Shown: one piece after another, positions 49,701 through 62,757 of the stretch
Position numbering within the stretch: the stretch's first letter is position 1
Layout: each line of letters starts with the position of its first letter
Source: Hoplostethus atlanticus
Taxonomy: Eukaryota; Chordata; Actinopteri; Trachichthyiformes; Trachichthyidae
Length of the DNA stretch: 64,000 nt
NCBI GenBank assembly: GCA_034670405.1
Contig: JAXDDX010000087.1
Span: forward strand, 1,364,001 to 1,428,000
Direction: 5' to 3'
Notes under the pieces: model-generated
Seen by the model: the letters and a program-made list of their open reading frames with translations, nothing else
Databases searched by the model: none
Told to the model about the DNA's origin: nothing
Translations under genes and position numbers: made by a program

Positions 49701-52700
49701 GCATAACCAGTGCTATGATGCTTTATGACAATCATAAAGCGTCATAATAAATCAATAATAATAATAATATATAAAAATATAAAATATATACATAACAAAA
49801 TATAAATAATAAACATAACATAATAAGAATGAGCATAAAACAATCATGCATGTCCTGTTTCCTGTTTCCTTTGACCTTCCTGAAAGAGATAGTGAACAGT
49901 GTCCTATACCCAAAACTGACACTTCTACTTAATGACTTGTTGTATGCTACGTGAGCTATCAGTGCTCTGTTGTGTATTAATGGCTATCATGATTTCAAAT
50001 AAAAATAAATTGCGTTATCTTGGTCAAACTGGACCGTTCACTATAGATTCTCTTGTCACTGAATGGACTTTTCATCCTCCTTGCCTCACGCTGCTTGCTA
50101 TGCGCTGCAGTGGGCATCCTGTCCCAGTGGGTGGACTGTACAAGCACGCATCTGAAATTTCGATGCATCTCACACATTTGTCCCTGAATTCCTCTGGAGG
50201 TGGAAACAGTCCACTTGCTCTTTTCCGCCCAGAGCCAGCGATAAATGTCCAGTCTGTTCAGACTTGGAGTTCTGCCACAGAAGTCTGTGAGCGTTTGTTA
50301 TTTGTCCTTCCCAGAGAACTGAGGGCTTCGGCATGGAATGGGGAACAGCTCGTGGGCAAACTGGTCAGAAAAGCATTCATTTGTGCTTGTTTTCCCTTAA
50401 AGGATCCTTTCTTTATATGACATACTTGCTACATGTACTATGAATTTATATCATAAAGATTTCTATCAGCCTTATAACTGTTCTACAAATAGGGAAGTGG
50501 GTAAACTGAGCTTAGGTGGTTTTGTCCTCCACTACATCATCGACTATAACATATTTAATCTCTGAGAATGGTAGCTTTTCAGCATTATAAGAGAATCACC
50601 ATGAATAATAATAATGAATTTTATTTGTATAGCACCTTTCAAGGCACGTAACAAACAGCCAGTAAAAAGAGACAGCAAAAAATATAACAAATATACAAAT
50701 TATTATTATTATCATTAAGAATGAGAACAATTTGATAAAAATCAAATAAGCTCAATGGAAAACATGCAAGTCAAATTATGAAAAGGCCTTTTTGCACAAA
50801 TGGGTCATGAGAAGTGATTTAAAGTGATTTAATATCAATATCAAGCTTTTAAATGGTCTGGTGGTGCAACGTGAACTGTAAGAACGCTGCAGTCATGGAA
50901 ACTATATGGAAATATTCCACCTCCATATTGCCTTGACTCCTTGTCTCCTAGACGCAGAGCTGCAGGGCTGCTGTGGTAATTTTTTTTATTGTTTGGAATG
51001 TGAAAATGCATCAAATTCCCCAAAGTCAACTATATGCACCTCTCATATCTTAAATGGCACCAAGAAAACAGGGTGAGGTTTTTCCTCTAAATGATGGCAA
51101 AGTCCCTTCATCAAATATCATTTGCCACCAAAACTTGCAAACTACATTTCCAGGTACAAAGTAGAGCAATGACTGATGACTGATGAACAGCTCAGAGGGA
51201 ACACTGGTCCTGAATGCTTCCCTGATGTCAATTCATTTTAAATAAAAAAAGGAAATACGTGATATATTTAATTTTTCCTGTAGGATACTGGTGGGTAAGT
51301 AACCAAAGACCACCATTGATGGACAACCTGTATAGAAAATTACTAAAAAGAGTCAAGTTGAGTTATGTTTCATGCCTGGTCACAGATGAAGAAAGGTTCA
51401 TCACATATTAATAAAAAAAACATACATTTGGGCCATCAAACTGAATACCAGACGTTTTTAAGGGGAATGTCTGGTGCAGTGGATGTGTTGCCGACGGCAA
51501 CCAGAAGGTGTCAGTATGGTTATGATCCAGTATGACAAGGAGCGATAGGAGGGGGCCAAGAGCCATTTAATCATTTATTAATTATGCTAATGCTAATAAT
51601 GCTGAATGATTATTGGCATTATCATTATTATTATCACTAGTAGTAGTAGTAGTAATAGTAGTAGTAGTAATAAGATTAGTAGCAGTAATGTTAGTAATAG
51701 GAGTATTAGAATAGTGTTAGTCAGGGCGCTACAATTAACTGAGAAACAGTTTGTGTTCAGTGTTAGCATGCTAAAGCTAAAACAATGGGTTCTGTTTGCT
51801 TGCAGCTGCTTGAAGTTGAAGGTCGATTGTTCAATTTGTTTCTCCTACAATGTGACAAGTGCCTGGCAAAGGGAGATAACAGGCTCCATTTAAATAAAAT
51901 GTCAGTGTTCTTTTATGGATTTCTGTGATCATATATTCAGATACACTGATGGACCTACTATACGTGGTGGCATGGTGGTCTCATGCAGACATGCAGGTGG
52001 ACTGGAGACTCTAAATGAATGGGAGTGAGTCTGTCTGTGTGTGTGTTAGACCTGTGCAGGGTGTTGCATGCATGCTGGGATAGGCAAATCCATTTCAGCG
52101 GTTTCTTGTTTTAACTAAAATTCCGTAGCCACATGTTCGGAGTGTTGTTGATGCAAAAATGAAGGCCATTCATTTTCCTTCTGTACAGATGCAAAATCCA
52201 AAATAAAGTTACGTTCAAAAGGTGAAAAATAAGCCCATATAATCTGTACACGTAAAATGATTTCAAACAAAAGTATATATATGGTCAAAGGACAGCCACT
52301 ACCCCAAGGCCTTGGCCATCGGAGGCCTTCTAGTTTTCTCAGACACACACACACACACACACATATGTATTTATGACTTTTTTGCTCATACATCCATATT
52401 TCCGTGAACAATCTGCAAGGTGTGAAGCATGCTCCATGCCATACTGCCATACTGCAGGCTTACCCTCTGCTCCAGAGCAGTCCTCTTGCTCGCTGACTGA
52501 AGTCCAGGCTAAATGGAAAGGATCATCTATCTGATCATCTGCCTGCTCTGTCTAATGGAGTTGGTTGTTGAGTCGTTGTAAAAATAGCAGAGGTGTTACG
52601 AGGATATTATGTGGTGGTGGGAGTAAAAAAATCCTGTCTATCTCTTTAGCTCTTTTTCTTTTCCTAGCACTTGCTCTTCTTCTATCTAGGATTATTCTAA

Positions 52701-55495
52701 GGGTTGATGTTTGCATGCCCCCAATTCTGGCTGCTTTTCACTTTTGGCGCTGTAGGAATTGAAGCTTATTCTACTGTTGCACTATATAAAAATCAAACTC
52801 AACAGTATGGACAAAAGCACACATGACATTCACACCTCATGTCGATTCAACTTTATTTTGAAAAATAAATTTGAATAATGATGCAATATGCATACTGAAA
52901 TATACAATCCATATACAGATATCTTAAGCTCCCATACTAACAAACAGCAACTGTATCTTACATACAAACAGTTATTATTGCCTTGTCTTTGTATTTGAGT
53001 ATTCAGAGGCAAGAGGAGTACACTATAGTACAATATTAAGTATTGTTATTATTCCATCAGAGTACATTATGGTAGCATATTATGAAGTACCCCTTTATTC
53101 TCATAATACCAATACAATATTGCTGAAGGATTACCAGGTTTAATTCCATGTATTTTTTTCTTTTTATCCTCTATTGTGGGGTTATAGGAGCATGTTGTCT
53201 TACTATGCAGCCCTGAAAAGAGCTGCATATTGGAAATTGGAAACGTAAAACGCATCACTTCCTGTGCGCCGGAGGATTTTTCCCGGGAAAGACCTACCAG
53301 GTGTTTAGAACAGTAGATGTAAAAGCTTTCATGACCTGACTAGAGGTTGAACCACTACTGTGTAATATCGATCCATGATAGAGTAGCAAAAAGGACATTT
53401 ATTTATATGAAAATAGTGCAGATTATTACTTTAATTTGAAGTGGTACTCAATTTGCTCCCGGCTTTCTGAGTTACTATAACTATTTCTGCATCGTATCCG
53501 AGATGAGAGAATGCCAATGACGCAGAAAATATTAAATCACAGGGCTTTACTTGTCAAGCGCATGCTGTCCACATCGAAGCGCACCGCAACATGTGCAACA
53601 TGTCCGAAAATGAAAGAAAGAAAACGTTATGACAATTTTGAAAGATGGAAGAGAATTTCATACGAAAGCGTCTCACGTGTTATGTAAGATCAGACGGCAG
53701 CGCATCATCTTAAGCTCAACATGATGTATTATGCGTAGACACTGGAATTTCACAGGGGCCTATCTCCTGCACTCGTACACACACGCACACACACACAGGC
53801 ACTACGCAATGCAGGCTACCATTTGCGTATAGTACATACACATTAACAAGATAATACAAAATGAAATATGTGTATTATTCACATTAGTTGGATGGGTATA
53901 GTTTTGCTCTACACTTTGCGGTGCTGTAATGGAAAATGCACCAGTGTAAATAGTCAAAAGAAAGATATGACCACCAGAATCATAGTTATTTCCTTGTACA
54001 CTGTAACATACAGTAAAAGAATATCATATAAAACACACCAGTAGTCCCCTCACGTGCAACAACAACCCCTCGCTTTCTTTCTCTCTTCTTCGTGCCCTCC
54101 ATTCCCATTCCCGCCGGTTCTTTCCCAGTCTTGATTCTCTGTGCAACTTCAACGGTGTCCTCCTCATCCTCCTCCTCCTCCTCGGAGCTTCAAGGCCATC
54201 TGGATCGTATCTGGGGGAAGCAGACAAAGATGCTCAGTGTGGGCTAGAGTGTAGAAAAGTGCCACCTCTTCACCTTTCACAAAGAACCCCGGGAGACACG
54301 CGGACGGTAAATTACATTTGTGGGCGGTGAATGGCTCTCCCGTGTCCCACAGCTTGAACGCTGCACGTGAGAACGTCTAACACGGTGGGCAAACACCAGG
54401 GTTTCGTCTCAACTCGGATGGAGGCCACTGAGTGACGGGCAACATTTTGAGGCAATTTAGATGGATGTTTTTGCTTTGTTTTTGTCCTTCAAGAGCCACA
54501 TTCTCTTCTCTATACTCGGGCGCTACAAAACTGTTGTAAACATTTTTGTACATTGTTTATTGGGCAGTCTTGGAGATAAAAGTTGCATTACTGTGAAAAT
54601 TCAAATGAATTTAGCTAACTCCTATAGCCCAATTTGTTGACATCACACAATGGGACTTTTGGATTCTATTAGTCTCTATTCACTGATCTATGGGGATATA
54701 TGTATAGCTACATCTTTTTTATGATGGTAAGACAACACACACACACATAATATTTTATATTAAAGCACATTGTTGTATCAGCAGTGCTTCTATATGTAGC
54801 ATGCTACAAGTTTGCTAATGCTACTGTATTCTCTATAGAAGAGGTAAAGGCAGCTGATCAGCTAGGGAGCCAGAGAGCTGACATCACACTCAAATAAACT
54901 GATCATTAATCAATAAACCGATCGTTAATTAGGTGTACTTACTTTTTTTACTCCTTGTAGTCTAATATGTTATACACATTGGTTTTGATTGATTGATTTT
55001 GTCCCATCAGCTAGCTCCCATCCAAGCTGAAGACAACATTATCCATCTCCATTGCCTCAGTATGTTCACCATGCATCTTTAATGATGCCTCAATGTCTAT
55101 TTCCATTATTTCCATTATAACCTTTCAGAGGGAGTTTCACAGAATATACCTTTTCCTTGGCAGCTCATATGACAGGAATGGGAAATCAAACATGAAAAGT
55201 CATAATTTTAGCTAGTTAAAGGTGCTAAGTGTAGCATTTTAACGTCAATAACTCATTGCCATATTGGTGGTCATAAGTCTTCCTTTATTCTCAAGGTAAT
55301 TCCCTTCCAAGAGCACATATGAAATACTTGATGTGCTCCTTGAACAGTTTTCTGTTTGCGAAATCCACACCTTTATTCCAGTTCCAGTCTTCTAACTTTC
55401 AACTTCACGTTAGCTTACCATAGCTTACACATAACACCTTTAAGTAAACGGCACTGGTCAGCAAAGGTGAAAAGTAGAATACTCTACCTTTACGG
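46775..55495. other. Intergenic region between convergent genes
   Basis: Starts with the prkg2 3' untranslated region and ends with that of the minus-strand gene. A minus-strand AATAAAG near 52,850 could end the latter. It contains a dispersed repeat (47217-47350), an L2 tail (49567-49720), another LINE-tail-like piece (about 50615-50650) and short AC and TAG runs. I see no convincing gene. Confidence 0.45.
49567..49720 (-). mobile_element. 5'-truncated L2 LINE tail
   Basis: Reverse complement of the outer LINE 3' end at 41400-41542: ACATTACATTACA, then GGCATTTAGCAGACGCTTTT, ATCCAAAGTGACTT and GCATTCAACATAGGTAGG. Confidence 0.75.
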
Positions 55496-55592
55496 TTATT
55501 GAAGCCAAGGGAAGTCCAGTTTGCTCTGATGGCCCAAGGCAATCATGGAGTTCCTGTTTCTGCCAGGTAGTTCTACTGGTCCCAGATCAGGC
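55496..55592 (-). CDS. Unidentified gene, terminal coding exon
   Basis: Completes an AGG codon, then encodes PDLGPVELPGRNRNSMIALG and HQSKLDFPWLQ followed by TAA. The acceptor is CCTCTACAG. Confidence 0.7.
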
Positions 55593-58500
55593 CTGTAGAG
55601 GACAAGAGTGGACAAGGTGTTTTACAGTATTTCTGGAAGACACTTGGGACACTCGCTTATCAGTGTGCATTGAAGCAGAGAATTTCATTCTCATTTCATC
55701 ATTATCTCAAATTGACTATTGCAGCAGGCCAGCATGCATTTCTCTCTTTGAGGGCGATGTTCTTTTTAATGAATCCTGGACAGCGGCCATATCTCACCAG
55801 ACCTCAGTTTAAATCCATGGGGGGAATTCTCCTACTCCTCCAGGCATACTTCAGGCCTGACAGTCAAACCCCCCCTCCCCTATTGGTCTGGGTCGGTGCC
55901 AAGCCCCAGTCGGGATAGGGGAACGTGTCAAAGGGCCAGAGAGAGAACTGTTCTTTCCCCGCAGCCCTGAACCTCCCACCAGATTCCTATGTTCCTACAA
56001 CCTCTTAAACAAAGGAATATCACAATTCATCTGCAGACACACCCGTCTCGCGGGCAAAAATGGAGGGAATAGTTCCCTCTGGCACGTTTTGCCAGGTACC
56101 TTTGCTCCTTGCCCAAAGTCTTTTTCCCCCCTCTTTGCTGCGATCACGCTGCCTTGCATTCAGTGGAGTAAAATAACTGACATTCCTTCTCCTTCGGACA
56201 ATTTTTTTGTTTCGTTCAACAAACGGGGGAGGCGAGCAGAAGGTCCTTTTAAGTGTTTTTTGAAGTTTGAAGCCATTTCAGCCCAAACGTACTAGACCCC
56301 AATTTACACCACCAAAACAGAGCAAGTGTACTTGTGAGGACAGTAAAGTTTGAGTTTCTTTACAGTGCTTGGAAAGAGATTTTTTTTTGCCTTGCATTGC
56401 TGCGACAAATGTAAAAGAAAAGCATTTAAAGAAAAAAATATATCAAGGTCGGTAGCATGTGTTGTTGCTTTTATATCAATAGTATCACGATTAATACTAT
56501 TCTTCATGGACTTTATATATCTGTGGATTTGAGTCACTGCCAATATTAGGCTAATATAATAATAACAATAATAATAATAATAATAATCATATATCTGTCC
56601 CAATATATGTTTGGTTCTATTTATGTGGAAAAAAATGCTTGCCAACACCCAATCATTTCAGTTCAGTTATAATAGGATTTGATTTTCTTCATTATTAGGA
56701 CAAAGATATTAAAATAGACATCTGTTGTCTTTTCACAGCTTGGTGTTTGCAGATATAGACAGTCACTGGCAAGTAAAGACATTGTGTATTATCTCTCTAG
56801 CTCTGAGGAATGCACCTGTTTTGTTTTTATGACATTTCCACGTGATATGTTCAGGAGCATTAGCATTATTCACTTTTTGACATGAAGTGTCAAGATGATA
56901 TACAGTATTTGGTCTAACAATAGTTTTAATGGAGTACTCAATCTCATAAATGTCATTGGCATTTTTCCATAGTCATTCTAAACAGGCCTCTTGAGCTTTA
57001 TGTTTTCCTTGGCTAACAATAGTCTCTAGAGCATGGTAAATACTTCACCAAGTACAGTACAAGTAATGGGAGCCATTTAAAGTACTGATTTCATGTGAAG
57101 TGCACTCAATCCTATCCAGTTTTGTTTCTTTCAAATAGGCAATAATCTGGTTATTTTAGTGAAGCAACACATCTTGACAAGCTGCCAAAGGCATCAAACT
57201 CTTTCTGAGAAAAGAATCAGTAGTTTTCAGGTACTGTGTGAGGTGAGGTAATGGAACAGTAATAGGCACACAAGCCAAAGATGATGAAAGAAATTATGGC
57301 TTTGTTAAAGTGCTAGTAGATGTGTGAATTGCCCAAGTTCCACCATTCAGAAACTACTTTGATTTGCTGGGTGGTGACCAAAGAAATTATCAAAGACTCC
57401 TTGGGTAATCATTTCAGATTGGACAGCAAACCTGATCAGTATATAGGTGTGTTGGAAAAGATGCAAACCCAAGCAAAGACTCTGGCCCGTTCAGCCTACG
57501 ACAGGTTTTGAATGCGTTACGTGGACTGTAGGGTCATGGGTCCCTGAAGGACCATCTACATAAAGGACCATGCAAACATTGAAAAACAGTAAAAACAAGG
57601 CAACAGTAAACATACAAAATCATGCACCCACAAATCATGCAGTCCCCTCTGGGCCAATTAGTGGTGAGATATCACATGACAGATGGACCAAAAAATTAAC
57701 AAAAGACTGAATAAATGGATGGACAGTGCTCCTTACCTGTAGAGCTGGGGACAGGACATCTTCAGCGAGGTGGAGGTCAGTCCCAGCCTGCTCTGATTCC
57801 TCAACTTAGTCTTCTTCACCATGTCTTTGACCCGGCCCCATGTGTGGTTTTCACTCTGCTGTCCACAAAGACATCCAAGAATTATCATCTAATGATAATC
57901 GACTAATTACTTTAGTCATGTAAACCCCCAGGCCAAAATACAGTACCAGATAATATGGGATTGACACCTTTAAGCAATTTGGGAACACTGAGCTGCTGGG
58001 GCTAAATATTGGACTTTGAAAGCCTTTCAAAACCCTTTGGGTATACTCAACAAAAAGTATGGTGGTCAAGCTAATAACAAGGCTAGTTTAAAAAAAAAAG
58101 TTGACATTTTGGAGAACTGTAGCTAATTAGTTGTCTGTTATTTTAACAGTTGAGGCCCTTGAGGAGGGAAGGATCTATCCCTTGGAACCCCAAGAAAGGA
58201 TCTCATTCATCATGTGTCATCACTCTGAGAGTTATCTGCCCCTGGTAGTTTTGCCATTTGGATGGTAAACAGAGGATGTGGATGTTGAGCAGCCTTAAGT
58301 GAGTCAGAGAGTGTTGTGTTGGGGGAGGCAGGGGCTAATAGTAGTCTAATAAAAAAAAGAATATCCATGTTCAGGATAAGGAGAGCAGTGAGAAATTGCA
58401 GATAACTGCATTTTGGTGGCTGGCTAGTGTCTGACGGGCTAACGGCTGCCTCATTAACTATGCATCTGGCTATCTGGCTATATTTGATGTAATTTACACC

Positions 58501-60671
58501 AGGAAGTAGATAGGATGTCTTAAATTGAAACGGTTAGATTCTGTCGGCAACCAGGGGCAGTTTCTCAAAAGGCATTTGTCAAATAGTTTGACCTTCCATG
58601 AACAGGCCATTTGTTAAAGAGATTGGTAAGCGCAATTCTCATTGCACTGGACCTTTAACGTGTTAACGTGACTCACCCTTCGGTGGGGGGTGGAGAGCCT
58701 TTCGGTGCTGTCGCCAAGGAAGCGGACCTCCCCCTCAGTGTAGCTCCTCCGGTTCAGCCCTCTCCTCCACAGCGGTATGGGTGCCAACGGCTGGCAGACA
58801 CCCTCACTGCTCACATCTGCACATGAGAAGATAAGAATTGGACATCGGAGGCGGTTAGAGTACAGAAGTAGTGAAAGAAAGCAGCGTTACTAGATTCAGC
58901 GTTAAAAATCTTTGCCAACACTTGTCCAACACTCATCTTGATGATCTGACCTTGCAACAACATCTACCTTGAGTCTGAGGTCACCCGTAAAGCCACCACA
59001 GGTGATAAAGAAGCAGACGGAAAACGTACAATAAAATTGGGTTGGGAAAGTGAAAGAGGGAGAGAGTTTGTGCACGTGTGTTGCTAGAGTTTGCTTGCGT
59101 GCTGCAAAGGGAGTGAAGGCTATTATGACAAATGGTGATGGAAATCAGCAGTCCCAGTGGAGGTCTGTTTTTTGCCTCTGTTTCCCCAGCCCCACCCCTC
59201 CCACGCACACGCAAACACACCCCTTCAGTTATCACAAGAGCTCACAGTTTCTACTAAACATGTGAATACGAGATAAAGACAACGCCACGTTAGGGCTACA
59301 GCTTTGAGTTTCTGCTCAATTCAAGGAGAAACATTGACCCCCATCACCGATCATTGGTTTTGGAAAAAGGAGTTCCAAGGCACACTTGAAGCAAATATAC
59401 TCCAATTTGTTTTGGCAGTTTGATGTGCTACTCCCTGATAAAGGCCGCAGCCTGGCGAAACTTGTTGGAGTATGTTTTTTAGACTAGCCAATGAAACAAA
59501 GGCTTTTTCATTTTCGCCTTGGAACTCAATGAAAGTATCAAGCCCAAACCAAAGAGCACCAATCGACAAAAGCCTCCACACACAGAAACCCAATACAAGC
59601 ACTCTCTACTCTAACATTCCTAACAACTTGCGATTGCGGCAACGAAGCTTCAATCTAAGATCCAACGCTGAACCTTCAAATAGGGAGAGCTAGCCACTCC
59701 CATTTGTTGCACCTCGGCCGGGCCTCATCTCTCCCCTGACTTCTCAACCTCTTCTCCAGATTCAGTTTCCTGCCCATCAGAGGAAGGAGCGAGGCATTCC
59801 AGAGTCCACAGGACGTTACGCGTTCCCTTCGTAAAGCCAGGATGCCAGGAATTCCCCCCGCGTCCTGCTCCAGTAATAATTTCAACACCACCTGTCAAGC
59901 ACCGACTCAAGCAAACGTGAGGCACTTCAAAAGGACAACAGCGATCACGTTTAGGGAGATGACTGTGTTGCGCAAGTGACTAACATCAGAATGGTGTCCA
60001 ATGACAAGGTAAATGTCGAGGCAGAAAAAACACACATGGGGGTTGCCGAAGGGTCAGGTTGTGAAACTTTTTAAAACAAACCTATTAGATCCATTTCAGG
60101 AAAACGTTGGACAAACATTGATTCTTAAAACAATATGCGGTTTTGGGTGTGTGATGATGCATCCCACTGAAGTCCTCCTACTAATGAAATGGTAAGGTTA
60201 ATATGGGGTGGTCTCCATAACCCCGAAGGCACTTTGCTGCATATATTCTCACCGCAATCGTCTACTGATAGAAGTAGAATTTGGAATCCTGGTGAGATCT
60301 GAACCCACAAAAGTATGAATATTATTAATAAGTTTAGAGGCTCAATGCATTATCGACAGAGACACGATTATTAGAGGTTTTTCTTAGGAAGAAGACAGAT
60401 TGGCTGGAAATACTTGATAAGGTTACAGTGAATCTAAGAACAAAAGATGACATAATACATGTCAGAATGTACCAGACCTTGATGGACATAGTTACCAGCT
60501 ATAATGTACAGTAATGTTACCTCTTCTGGTTGAGATGAGTGGATGGCGGCTGACCTCAGGGATGGTGGACAGGTCAGAGAGGGTACCGCTGGATGTCAAA
60601 AACTCACTCCTGGAATGTCTTTTCTGTACATCCTGGAAGGCCAGGCTGGATGCACCACAGCTACAGTGCTG
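55496..60671 (-). CDS. Unidentified gene, last four coding exons
   Basis: Four minus-strand exons join with matching phases and no stop: 60521-60671, 58677-58816, 57737-57858 and 55496-55592. Together they give about 168 residues ending in TAA. All have AG acceptors and GT donors. The product is rich in Ser, Arg and Lys (HSRSEFLTSSGTLSDLSTIP, RRSYTEGEVRFLGDSTERLS, HTWGRVKDMVKKTKLRNQSR, SKLDFPWLQ at the end). It looks like a regulatory or cytoplasmic tail and not a globular enzyme. I do not recognise the family. Earlier exons lie above 60,671, probably beyond the window. It converges on prkg2. Confidence 0.7.
57737..57858 (-). CDS. Unidentified gene, exon n-1
   Basis: Encodes QSENHTWGRVKDMVKKTKLR then NQSRLGLTSTSLKMSCPQLY, leaving AG before the donor GTAAGG. 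The acceptor is GTGGACAG. Confidence 0.7.
58677..58816 (-). CDS. Unidentified gene, exon n-2
   Basis: Begins with AT, completing a GAT codon with the previous exon. Encodes VSSEGVCQPLAPIPLWRRGL then NRRSYTEGEVRFLGDSTERL and STPHRR. The acceptor is TGTGCAG and the donor AGG|GTGAGT. Confidence 0.7.
60521..60671 (-). CDS. Unidentified gene, exon n-3
   Basis: Encodes QHCSCGASSLAFQDVQKRHS then RSEFLTSSGTLSDLSTIPEV and SRHPLISTRR. It starts in phase 0 after CTTTCAG and leaves one base (G) before GTAACA. The acceptor is a CAGCAG pair, so one Gln may be optional. Confidence 0.65.
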
Positions 60672-60794
60672 CTGAAAGAAGTCCTGTTCAGAAAGACAGC
60701 GGAGAGAAGACGCAAACAGAGTCAGTGGTGATCTCGCCTAGGGTACCCATTTTTTAATTTACCGCAGTTCTGTTGAGGTGACGTAAGGTCAGAC

Positions 60795-61140
60795 CGATAT
60801 ATCAGGTCGATATTGGCCTTTTATTAAAACTCAGATCTGGTCCTGTCAGTGTCCATCTCTGCTTTGACGAATATGATGCAGTTTGATTGACTGATGTATG
60901 GGAAGACCTTAACCAGAACGGTAGTAGTAATAGTAGTAGTAGTATCCCAGTTTTCAATTAAGAGTTTTAGTGTCCTATGGTCTAAATGTTCAGTGGCTTT
61001 TCCACCCTGACAAATTCTGAGGGGAAAAAACATTGGCATGAAAATTGTCAAATTTAAGGATATTGGCTAAAATATTGGCTATCAGCAGCTTCAATTCTAT
61101 CATTTTTGGCTTTCATAAACCCATATCGATTGCACCCTAA
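60795..61140 (+). repeat. Dispersed repeat copy
   Basis: Shares GGCCTTTTATTAA and GTTTTAGTGTCCTATGGTCTA with 770-1020, with CCGATAT-type ends. Confidence 0.55.
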
Positions 61141-62569
61141 AGTCAAGTGCTTCATTAATAACTTAATAAGAGGAGGTTGAACTGAATGACGGAGCAGCTG
61201 CTCTGGGTATTTTAACACTATCCGAATTAAGTGAACTCAACTCAGTTTCAACAGGAATTAAATGTGCTTTGGCGGTACAGGTACAGCTCAACCTCGTTGA
61301 GTGAAAATCACTTAGTCCTCCAATATAACACATTTGGCACAGTGAACAAGCATGTGGTTAAGATTCAGGAGCGATGTATTATGACTATTACACACTTGCA
61401 TATCTTGGCAGCATATGAAGCCAGGTTTGTTAAGAACCTGTGATATTTGATTCACTGTTTTAACTTGATTTGCTTTGCTTGATCTGGGTCTCACCGCCAG
61501 TACTGGGTCAGTGTTGAGTTAGACTGCGTGTGTGTGTATTCTCTGAGTTAGACTGTGTGTGTGTGTGTTCGTCTTGTGACACTCTTTTCTTCCTGTTTTA
61601 GTTCAACTTTGAGTAAAACAAAGAGAACAATAAAAGTGACGGCTGGGCTGATTGAAGTTCACATCCGTCCATCCCAGCTGAAAGGGAACTGCAGCATCAC
61701 TTCCACGTAAAATCCCATTATAGTTCCAACTGCGTAAATGCCCAACAGCAGCGTAACGCTGACAAGATTAAAGCCAGGGGGATGAGGTGTGTTTTTTCCT
61801 GCTTCATTGTGTGGAATCCTATATACAGTGTCATCAAAAGCGGATTTTTCGTCACATTCAAGTAGGCTCATGGGCACACACACACACACCACCTGCATAG
61901 CTTCAGCATGCAACCCAAGTGGCTCATTAAGTGAAGTTATTTCCTGATCTTTTGCAAAATAATTTCCCTTCCCTGCCCTGGAGTTACCTTTCACCTACAG
62001 TGGAGGCAAGGTGCAAACAGGCCTCTAAAACAACACACACACACACACACAAAATTGTATCCCCAGTATCAAGTGAAAAGCTCCCCCTCTCCCTTCTATG
62101 TTACATAACCACTGGTCGTTTATATTCCCAGAAAATCAGGGGTAAGCGGAGCCGGATGAGGGAGTGTTGAGTGCTCTGCCGCACTGTTTTTGTTTTTGCA
62201 AAACCTCTGGACGTCCCTCAGTTAAGACAAGCTCTTCCCTCTGTTAAGACATGCCCACTGCCAGGAACAAAGCCCCTGACCAGGTTTCACTGGGGCCAAA
62301 CAACCTCTCCTTCTAAGCAGGGGGGTTCCACCAACATGGGCTTTTGAAAGCCAATGCCAACGCGGATATTTTTGGATTGAAGCTGCTGATATTTTGTGCC
62401 GATATTCAAGGTCTTTAAATTTGACATTTTCGCTTCTGAAACTGAATTTAGATCATGAGACACTAAAACTCTCCACTAATGATCCCATTGGTCAACTTAG
62501 CCGTTAAGTGATCATCGGAACATCAACAACAAAATCGTCCATGTAGATCGTCCCCGGTAGATCATTGGC

Positions 62570-62757
62570 TCCGGTGCCCCATACCAACACTTTAGCATAC
62601 GCCACGTTGAGTGATAGTTGGCTCCATGCTAACACTTTAGCATACACTATGTTGAGTGATAGTAGGCTCTATGCTAACACTTTAGCATACACTACGTTGA
62701 GTGACAGTAGGCTCCATGCTAGCACTTTAGCATACATTATGTTGAGTGATAGTAGTG
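62570..62757 (+). repeat. 45-bp tandem repeat, locus 2
   Basis: About four units of the same 45-base repeat as at 29685-29808 (AACACTTTAGCATACACTAT, GTTGAGTGATAGTAGGCTC). Because 45 is a multiple of three, an open frame of 15-residue repeats appears. It is not a supported gene. Confidence 0.85.

Noticed and set aside
54024-54227. Minus-strand Arg-rich or, in another frame, Glu/Asp-rich stretch
   Set aside because: It reflects a CCT repeat. The acidic frame has a stop directly before it, and the unnamed gene already has its stop at 55496.
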